Origin: Pomphorhynchus laevis
Lineage: Eukaryota > Acanthocephala > Palaeacanthocephala > Echinorhynchida > Pomphorhynchidae
Assembly (NCBI GenBank): GCA_012934845.2
Contig: WNNJ02000829.1
Coordinates: 1-64,000 of the forward strand
Length of the DNA stretch: 64,000 bases
Reading direction: 5' to 3'
The notes under the pieces are model-generated. The model did no database searches, had not been told where the DNA came from, and was given only the letters and a program-made list of their open reading frames with translations. The position numbers were made by a program, and so were the translations under genes. Below are positions 46,675 to 56,559 of the stretch, in pieces. How positions within the stretch are numbered: the stretch's first letter is position 1; the number at the start of each line of letters is the position of its first letter.

Positions 46675-48164
46675 CAAATCTTCAATGTTATATAATGGGT
46701 AGGCATCCAACATCCTGTATTTGTTGATTGCACGAGAATAGTCTATTACCATTTGCAGTATTTTATTTGATTTGAAACAACTAGAGTTTGTGCCCTCCAC
46801 GGCGACCGACTCTCTTCAATATCTCGCTTTAACATTACTTCTATTTCGGTGCTGATGAACTTGGCATTTTCGTGGGTTTGGCGACGAGATTTGGTAGAAA
46901 TGGGATGTAGATTTTTTGGTATATCAGGAAAAAGAGTAATCAGATCAATACGCATTGCATCAGATGTGTATAAAGCGGCTAAAGTGATGCCAGGTTTACC
47001 ACCAAATTGAAAAAGTAACGTGCGCAAGTCGTGTTAGGAAATCTCGACCAAGAATCACATCTGAGCATAAACCCTGCATAATAAAAAGTCGAGTATTTGC
47101 GAATACTCTATCCATGAAACGAATTGTAACATTGCAAGCATGACGTACAAAAACGAAACGAGATGAAACTAATTGAACACTTTTATTGCGACATACTCGT
47201 TTCAGTGTTAGAAAATTTGTTACACATTCATCCATGAAGTTATCGCTACTTGTAGTGTCATTAAAGTTATTGTTATCAATAGAGATTGTTTGAAGTTGTT
47301 AAACATTAATTGGCCGGAACCATTAATTGAGCACAGAGTAGCAGAGAAGTTAGTTGGTTTATTATTCTTTCTTGACTTGAATGATGACGAAAAGTGTCCA
47401 GTATTTCCACACGTATGGCAAAACAGGGTCAAGCTGAACATTGGATACGCGGATGATAGACTCGACCACAAAAGTAGCATCGTGTGTTGTTATTAAGCCT
47501 GTTTATATTTCCAGAAAATCGTTGGGCCACGGCTAGATTAGGATCATTCGTCGAGTCATCTGTGCTATCGATTAAATTTTGTTCAGTTGCCAGGCTAGCT
47601 AGGGTTTGTTCTGTTGAAGAGAATACAGCTGCTTGCGAATTAGTCGCTTCGAGGGATTTGGCAATTGAAATCAAATCGTTCAAATGGCATTTGCAAGATT
47701 CTAGTAATCGTTGTTTGATATAAGAACCATGCAGTCCGTGAATAAGTGTGTTGGTTATATGCTCGTTTCGATTTGCTATCGAATCTACTGCTTTGAAGTC
47801 ACATGAATATGCGAGTTGTTCCAGCTGGCGTATATATTTCTCGATTGAAATTGACGGTCCTGACGACGGGTATGTAATTGAAAGCGACTGAAAATTAGAT
47901 TGACTGGCTTTGTGAAAACGGAATCAAGTATCTTTATTGCATCATTGATAGTTGTGAAATCTTTTATAAGTCGAAATATTCTTGTAGGTGGTTTATCAGG
48001 AGAAAAAGTTTAGCATCATATGAAGAATCTGCTTGCAAAGACAGATAGTTCACAAGTATCTGTTTCCAATGTGCCCAATGTTCTTGGAAATCGCTATCGT
48101 CAGGATCGATTGACAGCATGTTAGGTACCATGACTTTGTCCATTTCGTCAAATACAATAAATTT

Positions 48165-48173
48165 TTGAATAAA
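48165..48173 (-). promoter_or_regulatory. Primer-binding-site position of fossil B, complementary to its own LTR
   Basis: On the minus strand TTTATTCAA starts two bases after the 5' LTR and complements TTGAATAAA inside that LTR (48222-48214). The match is shorter than in A and C, in line with the greater age of B. Confidence 0.5.
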
Positions 48174-48174
48174 G

Positions 48175-48266
48175 TGTCGTAATCAAGTAAATCGAGTAGA
48201 CGTAAATAGGGTTTTTATTCAACAGATTTACAATAAATAGTTAGAAATATGTGAAATATCATGACA
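48175..48266 (-). repeat. 5' LTR of fossil B
   Basis: The 92-bp copy begins (minus strand) TGTCATGATATT and ends GATTACGACA; it contains AATAAA. Confidence 0.75.
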
Positions 48267-48401
48267 GGATGTTACTAATACCTTCTGTTATGCAAAATAT
48301 GAAAACCGGAAAAGGCGGTATTTAACTAAATATTTTCAGAAAGATGCAACAAATATATAATACAACAATGTATAATAATGCCATAATATTTTTTATATGT
48401 T

Positions 48402-48560
48402 CAATTTAAGTATTTGCCATAGTAATAAAAACTAAATCATTTTAATAAAATGTTTTTAACTAAAAATAAGTCTTTAAAGTCGTCTAAAAGTTCTTCAAAG
48501 AGAGATAAGCTATTCACGCCCGAATTTCGCCTCTCAGTATATTTGCATTTTAAGTCGGTT
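48402..48560 (+). repeat. Repeat X, copy 5 (middle part)
   Basis: GTTCAATTTAAGTATTTGCC, then ACTAAATCATTTTAATAAAA and CGAATTTCGCCTCTCAGTAT, align with about 28088-28204 and 34189 onward of copy 2. It lies head to head with copy 3, whose start is at 48384. Confidence 0.65.
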
Positions 48561-49140
48561 CGCATTTTAAGTGCCTTAGTTTAGGCTGTATGCAACTATA
48601 CCGGCTTCAAACACGCTCCATAAGGGATAATTTGTTGATGATTGTTCCGTCATCGACACTTTTGAATGTTTAAGCTTTGTTGCGAATCTGCTCAAGTAAA
48701 TCGTCTTTAAATTTCTTGTCCATAGGTGGCAATTGGTCCTTCTCCTCTCATTTGCTGATAATTTTGTTTTCCCTATCAAAATCGATCATACTATAGGGGG
48801 TCGAGGAAATTCGTCGATATGTACAGAGTCATGTACATTAATGATCATTTTGACTGATTGTGTTATTTAAGCTATTATGGGTTGATACAATTTTCTTATT
48901 ATTAATTTACAATTTACTAGGTTTAAAAGTAGAACTGAATATGGCGTTTCTTCGTCATTTAAAGATTTGATTTGAAATTTGTCGTAAACGGGTAACATGC
49001 TTTCAACCTAATCTGTATCGTCATTTGCCCATTTCGAATACCGAGCAATAAATGAATCACAGCGTTCGTATGTAGATTCTACTGTCAGTTTCTTGTTGAG
49101 ACGAGCGTTCGGCTCGAAGATGCGTTTCTCATGTTCAGAT
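48560..49140. other. Unassigned sequence with a coding-like minus-strand stretch
   Basis: On the minus strand about 49105-48880 reads FEPNARLNKKLTVESTYERC and DEETPYSVLLLNLVNC with one stop between; this looks like a protein relic but I recognise no family. The rest (48560-48880) shows nothing. Confidence 0.3.
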
Positions 49141-51240
49141 GTTTACTGTTGACCATAATCAAAAGCCAATATTATATGCTGGTTGAGTGAAGCTAACATG
49201 ACATTACCGTTGCCTATTATTATTAGTGAGATGGAGATGCGCTGATATGAGTGCGTGACCCTCACGGCATATCCGATTCCGCTTGTACGACTCATATGAT
49301 TCATAACCCGCTTCATCACCCTGTTTCCTTCGTCGTTCCTGACACAAAAGGTCTTCACTACGACGAGCTGCTTCGACCCTGCCCTTGACATTGGCAGCGT
49401 ACGACGTGACAGCGGTGAGTTGTACGTTTACGGCGGAGTGACTATATGCGGTCTGCAACATCGACTTCAAAGTGAGGGCATCCATAAAAAAATGTTTGCG
49501 GTGCGTTGAAGTAAGTCCGGAATAATTCCTTGCACTTCCAGGGCCACATTCATTCAGGCTAATTGTACGGATGCGAATACCTTGTCGCGAATGACGTTAT
49601 GCTGCAGTCATTGATAACCCTGGTACTGGAAAGTGAGAGAGTGTATGCTTTTCTTATCTGACGTACGCATGCAGCGGCCGCATTGATAGTTATTTTCATG
49701 AAAGGATAATCATAGATAGCATTTTCGTGCAAGGAAATACCAAGCCATATCGAGCTAGGATACAGAACTGCCGAGGGGCGTTAGTTCCGTTCCGGATGCC
49801 GCATTTGGCGCGGAGCGAAACCACAGCTTACGAACACGACTGCGTGTAGTCTGACGCAATATATTTCTCTAGATGATTGTGTACGTTGGGTCGAACAAGA
49901 TGGCTGATCAGCCGCGAAGTAAAGTATTGACCGCCCTCCTAATACGGAATGAAGTGCTAGACCATCGTGGATATTAGTGTTACCAATGCCTCGGAATAGC
50001 AAGGAAGTAGTGAAGCGATCAGACTTTATATCTCTCCAACGTGCTTCACGCTATGGATGAATGTGCTACGTGCGCATCATTGCTTCTTAGATCGAAGCAA
50101 CCCATACAGATTGGCAGTGTCATCTGGGATTTGGTCGCTTTTTGAAGTTGGCACACGCATATTTTCTGGAAAGCGATGGCGATTTGTCTATTAAATGACT
50201 GAAAAAACGTTTTTGTCATTCTTGGATCAACTGATCAGAGACGGTGGTTTATCATGGACTAGGAAGCGCAATGTTGGAGTAGAATGTATACTACTTGATG
50301 GTCAAGCAGCGCGTTTACTGCATCAATTGTCTAGACCAAGGGTGGAAGAACCTCATTCGTCAGGTGGGTCTCTATGAAGGACTCATCAATGTTGGGTACG
50401 CCTAGCATATGCATGCTCTCGGAAGTGTTCTCCGAAACCGCCTCGGATAGTAGAGCCAGGCAAGCGTTTACGGCTTTAGGCGAACCGATGATCTCGGTAT
50501 TTCGCCAATTTAGCTGGAGCTTTATCACCTTGAAGCTCCCATCTAGCCAGATGAATGCGAACGCCATTGCCGATGGCGATCCGCCGACTATGCCATCGTC
50601 CAGGTACCACATGTTGATGTTTATTCCAGAAATATAGGATACATGTTCAATCATACTCTTAATTACAAGAAGGCGAGGAAACAGGAATATTTATTTGATT
50701 ACAAAAATCCAATATTTCGACGGCACTACGGCACGTCATCTTCAGAGTTGTAATTAGCTTGAACACATATAAATTTTCTAAAATTTATAAAGAAAATATG
50801 TTATAAAGAAATTTATAAGTGTTCAAGCTAATTACAACCCTGAATATGACGTGCCGTAGTGCCGTCGAAATATTGGATTTTTGTAATCAAATAAATATTC
50901 CTGTTTCCTCGCCTTCTTGTAATAATTCGGATTGGAAACGAATTTTCTCCATAGTCTTAATAGAAAACGAGAAGAGGAACGGGCCCAATGATCCCACAGC
51001 TAAACTCCTAACGTGAGTTGAGTGTCGAGTGGGCCGAAAGGAAGGCTTGCGTTGCACTTGTACGTAACGTCAAACCACGTCAACAGCTCTTGGACATTTT
51101 CTCGAATCGCCGCTCATAAGTATGCGCTGAACACTGAGTTAAAGGCATTCAACGGGTTGATTTTCACCCAGGTCCAGCTGTTATCGTTAGTATGTTGCTC
51201 ATGGAGTCGTCTAGGGTTGTGAACGATCCTTTCACTGCGT
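49140..51240 (-). mobile_element. LINE-F: decayed reverse transcriptase, split by a foldback element
   Basis: In minus orientation the RT motif A region VKINPLNAFNSV (near 51170-51135) and the following TWFDVTYKC and SLPFGPLDTQLTLGV lie at 51240-50930, and after the inserted foldback element the catalytic box NMWYLDDGIVGG (near 50600) with LQLNWRNTEIIGS continues at 50654-50331. Further RT and C-terminal pieces seem to extend to about 49140, strongly decayed. KIxxxNAFNSV with WYLDDG is typical of a separate RT group (seen in R2-like elements with C-terminal endonuclease); this assignment is an inference. Many stops and frame changes. Confidence 0.65.
50662..50923. repeat. Foldback/MITE element with ~117-bp inverted arms
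   Basis: The ends are ATTACAAGAAGGCGAGGAAA and its complement; the arms (about 50662-50778 and 50807-50923) differ at only about four positions. The element interrupts LINE-F. Target duplication is unclear (TAA is possible). Each arm contains a small hairpin (GACG..CGTC) followed by GAAATATTGGAT. Near-identical arms suggest a young insertion or recent arm homogenisation. Confidence 0.85.
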
Positions 51241-52000
51241 TTAGGGTTGCTACACTTAATTGTGTGTGTTGTAGCAGGCGGGTAAAGCGGCTATGATGTT
51301 AAATATAGATGCATTTCGAACAGAGACGGCGGAGAACAGAGGCGGCGGAGAAAAGAGAAGTTGTGAGTCCTTGCGAACAGAGAAGTTGCAAGGAGATGAT
51401 TAATATGCTGCATCAAATTTTCTTCTATCGATCCGCCACTATGGGCTAGTAACATATCTGGAATATGTTCCGGTTTTAAGCCTCCCCTCAGTTAAACTGG
51501 TTATGACGGATTAGTGGATGATAGTGGTTAATTCTGACAACTGATATACGTGGGAAGATGTAGTCGTTGCAGTAGTGACCGTGTTTGTGCAGATGGGGTG
51601 GTAAAAATAAATTATTTTTTGTTTAAGAAAATCCTTATCTTATCTTATAAATTATTTGGTCATCGTTAAATTGAAAACGGTGAAAATTCTAATCGATTTA
51701 TTTTGCACACAAAATTAATTGATTTTATATCTTTTTGGTCATTAATTGTTGGTTATGTGGTGAACATCACCAACAAGGATATTGTGTTATTACCAGTTCG
51801 CGTTACAAATGCATTAAGAAATTATAGTTAACTGCTATTATCCATAGTTAAAACAACATTATTGTTTAAGCTGAAATGTACGGCCTCAGGATTTATAACA
51901 TCAATTAAAATAAAGGTATTACTTGCATACTTTATCTATTTATGAATACAACTCATATCCTTAAGATGCAATTGTTCTCAATCTATAATTTAAAGTTCAG
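51241..52000. other. Unassigned sequence before the minisatellite
   Basis: A short purine-rich stretch GACGGCGGAGAACAGAGGCG with partial repeats is at about 51325-51390. I see no gene or known repeat. Confidence 0.4.
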
Positions 52001-52001
52001 C

Positions 52002-55000
52002 ATACCATATCGGATTATACTATACCGGATTATAGCATACCGGATTATAATATACCGGATTATAGGATACCAGATTATAGCATACCGGATTATAGCATAC
52101 CGGATCATAACATACCGGATCATAACATACCGGATCATAACATACCGGATTATAGCAGCCGGATTATAGCATACCGGATTATAGCATGCCGGATTATAGC
52201 ATGCCGGATTATAGCATGCCGGATTATAGCATGCCAGATTATAGCATACCGGATTATAGCATACCGGATCATAGCATACCGGATTATAGCATACTTGATT
52301 ATAACATACCAGATTATAGCATACCGGATTATAGCATAGCGGATTATAGCATACCGGATTATAGCATACCGGATTATAACATGCCGGATTATAATATACC
52401 GGATTATAATATACCGGATAATAATATACCGGATTATAATATACCGGATTATAGCATACCGGATTATAGCATACCGGATTATAGCATACCGGATTATAGC
52501 ATACCGGATTATAGCATACCGGATTATAGCATACCGGATTATAGCATACCGGATTATAGCATACCGGATTATAGCATAGCGGATTATAGCATAGCGGATT
52601 ATAGCATAGCGGATTATAGCATACCGGATTATAGCATAACGGATTGTAGCATACTTGATTATAGCATACCAGATTATAGCATACCGCATTATAGCATACC
52701 GGATTATAGCATGCCGGATTATAGCATACCGGATTATAGCATACCGGATTATAGCATACCGGAATTTAGCATACCGGATTATAGCATACCGGATTTTAGC
52801 ATACCGGATCATAGCATACCGGATTATAACATATCGAAGTATAGCATACCGGATTATAGGATACCAGATTATAGCATACCGGATTATAGCATGCCGGATT
52901 ATAACATACCAGATTATAGCATACCGGATTATAACATAACGGATTATAGCATACCGGATTATAGCATACCGGATTATTGCATACCGGATTATTGCATACC
53001 GGATTATTGCATACCGGATTATTGCATACCGGATTATTGCATACCGGATTATTGCATACCGGATTATTGCATACCGGATTATTGCATACCGCATTACAGC
53101 ATAGCGGATTATAGCCCACCGGATTATAGCATACCGGATTATAGCATAGCGGATTATAGCATACCGGATTATAGCATACCGGATTATAGGATACCGGATC
53201 ATAGCATAACGGATTATAGCATACCGGATTATAGCATACCGGATTATAGTATACCGGATTATAGCATACCAGATTATAGCATACCAGATTAGAGCATACC
53301 GGATCATAGCATACCTGATTATAGCTTTGGATTATAGCATACCGGATTATAGCATGCCGGATTATAGCATGCCGGATTATAGCATACCGGATTATAGCAT
53401 ACCGGATTATAGCATACCGGATTATAGCATACCGGATCATAGCATACCGGATTATAGCATAGCGGATTATAGCATAGCGGATTATAGCATACCGGATTAT
53501 AGCATACCGGATTATAGCATACCGGATTATAGCATGCCGGATTATAGCATGCCGGATTATAGCATACCGGATCATAGCATACCGGATTATAACATAGCGG
53601 ATTATAGCATACCGGATTATAGCATACCGGATTATAGCATACCGGATTATAGCATGCCGGATTATAGCATGCCGGATTATAGCATGCCGGATTATAGCAT
53701 ACCGGATTATAGCATACCGGATCATATCATACTTGAATATAGCATACCAGATTATAGCATACCGGATTATAGCATACCGGATTATAACATGCCGGATTAT
53801 AACATGCCGGATTATAGCATACCGAATGATAGCATAGCGGATTATAGCATAGCGGATTATAGCATAGCGGATTATAGCATAGCGGATTATAGCATACCGG
53901 ATTATAGCATACCGGATTATAGCATGCCGGATTATAGCATACCGGATTATAGCATACCGGATTATAGCATACCGGATTATAGCATACCGGATTATAGCAT
54001 AGCGGATTATAGCATAGCGGATTATAGCATAGCGGATTATAGCATACCGGATTATAGCATACCGGATTATAGCATACCGGATTATAGCATGCTGGAATTT
54101 AGCATGCCGGATTATAGCATACCGGATTATAGCATACCGGATTATAGCATACCGGATTATAGCATACCGGATTATAGCATACCGGATTATTGCATACCGG
54201 ATTATAACATATCGAAGTATAGCATAGCGGATTATAGCATACAGGATTATAGCATACCGGATTATAGGATACCGGATCATAGCATAACGGATTATAGCAT
54301 ACCGGATTATAGCATACCGGATTATAGTATACCGGATTATAGCATACCGGAATTATAGCATACCGGATTATAGCATACCGGATTTTAGCATACCGGATCA
54401 TAGCATACCGGATTATAACATATCGAATTATAGCATACCGGATTATAGGATACCAGATTATAGCATACCGGATTATAGCATGCCGGATTATAACATACCA
54501 GATTATAGCATACCGGATTATAACATAACGGATTATAGCATACCGGATTATAGCATACCGGATTATTGCATACCGGATTATTGCATACCGGATTATAGCA
54601 TAGCGGATTATAGCACACCGGATTGTAGCATACCGGTTTATAGCATACCGGATTATAGCATACCGGATTATAGCATACCGGATTATAGCATACCGGATTA
54701 TAGCATACCGGATTATAGCATACCGGATCATAGCATACCGGATTATAGCAGCCGGATTATAGCATACTTGATTATAGCATACCAGATTATAGCATACCGG
54801 ATTATAACATATCGAAGTATAGCATAGCGGATTATAGCATACAGGATTATAGCATACCGGATTTTAGGATACCAAATTATAGCATACCGGATTATAGCAT
54901 ACCGTATTATAGCGTACCGGATTATAGCATACCGGATTATAGCATACCGGATTTTAGCATACCAGATTATAGCATACCGGATTATAGCATACCGGATTAT

Positions 55001-55190
55001 AGCATACCGGATTATAGCATACCGGATTTTAGCATACCGGATTATAGCATCCGGATTATAGCATACCGGATTATCCTGATTATAATACACCGGATTATAC
55101 CATATCGGATTATCCAGATTGTAATACATCGGATTATACCATACCGGATTATATCATAACGAATTATAGCATACCGGATTATAGTATTTA
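52002..55190. repeat. Minisatellite, 15-bp unit ATACCGGATTATAGC, about 210 copies
   Basis: The unit is repeated for nearly 3.2 kb with few length changes. Point variants are clustered: a run of eight units with TTATTGC at about 52970-53085, units with CATAGCGG, with ATGCCGG, and with GGATCATAG. Longer blocks recur: a variant series at about 52800-52975 is found again at about 54390-54565, and other series at 53185-53260 and 54270-54345. This higher-order pattern indicates unequal exchange of multi-unit blocks. As the unit has no stop in several frames and is a multiple of three, long ORFs arise on both strands (IPDYS and YAIIR pentapeptides), which I regard as artefacts. Confidence 0.95.
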
Positions 55191-55620
55191 GTATTATTCA
55201 TACTAGTTTTCTTATTTTTGATTTTTCAAATATGATTCAATCGTAACTGTTTCTAATTAATTGATAACTTTTTAAAGTTGTTAACAAAATCCTTATTATT
55301 ATGATAACTATTAAATGATTGTTCACTAATTTTTTTAATAAATAATAGATAATAATTTGAGAAATAATAATTCGCACTTCACTATATTTAAAATTCTAAT
55401 ATAATTTAATAAACTGATAAATTATATCTATGTTTCCAATTTTACACTTTCTCAATAAGTGTAAATTACACGATAAGTGTAATTTTACTTCTCTTAATTT
55501 ATTAATGATAATGAATTATAACTTACTTCTTATCTTGAGAACTTTGAATAATTTTAAAATTACGTCACAATCTTGTTAGCGTCATTAATTTAAATTATAA
55601 ATTAAAATGTTGTTATCTTT
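55191..55620. other. AT-rich spacer
   Basis: No gene or repeat is recognised. The minisatellite ends without a flanking duplication that I can see. Confidence 0.4.
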
Positions 55621-55624
55621 TCTC

Positions 55625-56450
55625 TCAGGTCCCTTGGGTTGCCTGCGAAAATTGAAACAGGGTTGAAATATTGTTGTATATCAAGCGATTCTTCTATGAA
55701 GACGACCTAGATGCACGTCAGTTCTACCCTATTACGGGTGTGCCTCAAGGATCACCGCTTTATCCAATCTTGTATCTTTCTGCCTCCATTATACTCTACA
55801 AAAATGTAAACGTGAACAACATCTTGTTGTATACGTTCTCTGGACGCAGGTGCAAAGATGACATCAGCCGTTTCCTTTTAAGATTAGAAGATCAGTTACC
55901 CTCATCCAATCTTATTTTAAATTCCAACAAATCGCAGGTGGTCGTCTTTCATGGGGCCCCTGCCACCAAAAAGAAGCTGAAGAGACTAGCACTCTCTGCA
56001 CTCTTTCATTTTGCAGCATTAACCACTCCCCATCTTTACGAGTCGTGTAAAATATCTGGGGTTCACCAGTACGGTGAATTGGTCTTCGAAAGCTGACCTG
56101 AATAGACTCAAATGTATTCTGAAGAAAGCTAGGTGGGCCCTGAAACGGGCTCAACATCTGTCATTGAATGGGGAAACCCAAGTACGCCTTTGGGGTACTT
56201 GAGCTATCTCGATATTAGTCTTTTTCTCAAGAGGACGTCCCCCAGAGCAAATACTAAGGTTTCCTAAGCTCTTCACCTCGAGATTACCGAGCATAGTCCG
56301 CCTCTATTGGATTCTTCGGGGGGGGGGTTAAAGTCCCCGGGTTGTTCAGTCGCAGAGCGGCGTGTTGGATTGGCTGGATGGCTCAGATCCCACTGGAACT
56401 GAGGCCGTAACTATTCATGAAGGCGTATTTTTTGGATCTGTTTTATGACA
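55625..56450 (+). mobile_element. LINE-B copy 3: 5'-truncated RT 3' part
   Basis: It begins within the palm region (PLGLPAKIETG in one frame, then LLYIKRFFYEDDLDARQFYP, close to RLFYSDDPDARQFYP in copy 1) and has ITGVPQGSPLYPILYL and VVFHGAPATKKKLKR. The catalytic box has been lost by a small deletion near 55830. After the thumb it runs to the 3' end near 56420, matching the end of copy 1. A run of nine G at about 56320 is a likely slippage site. It is about 80 percent similar to copy 1 by eye. Confidence 0.8.
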
Positions 56451-56559
56451 TTTTTAACTAAGTTTCTTTTTAATTAATGTCTTTTTTATTGGCTAAGTTA
56501 TATTTATTTTGTTAACAAAATAAATATTTATTCTGTTAACGATAAGTTTTATGATCTGT

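Larger units (their letters stand above)
40528..48266 (-). mobile_element. Ty3/gypsy-type LTR retrotransposon fossil B (contains fossil C)
   Basis: In minus orientation it runs from the 5' LTR (48266-48175) to the 3' LTR (40648-40528). Without fossil C it is about 3.8 kb. Parts in order: gag-like region and zinc knuckle (about 48.1-47.4 kb), protease (about 47.3-47.1 kb), reverse transcriptase (split by fossil C, about 46.95-46.69 and 42.76-42.3 kb, with YLDD), RNase H (about 42.2-41.8 kb), integrase (about 41.8-40.8 kb). The target bases GATAC follow the 3' LTR, with a diverged CATCC before the 5' LTR. It is much decayed (more than ten breaks) and looks older than A and C. Confidence 0.85.
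39524..48384 (-). repeat. Repeat X, copy 3, split by LTR elements B and C
   Basis: In minus orientation X runs from 48384 to 48267, is interrupted by fossil B (with C inside), and resumes at 40527 and runs to 39524. The parts are collinear with copy 2. This is the longest copy (about 1.1 kb without the insertions) and includes the purine tract at 39540-39700. Confidence 0.75.

Noticed and set aside
52150-54830. Very long ORFs (up to about 490 codons) on both strands encoding IPDYS or YAIIR pentapeptide repeats
   Set aside because: The 15-bp unit lacks stops in these frames and is a multiple of three, so open frames follow automatically; both strands are equally open and there is no non-repeat protein sequence.
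52002-55190. CRISPR-like array
   Set aside because: The repeats are contiguous without spacers and the genome is eukaryotic.
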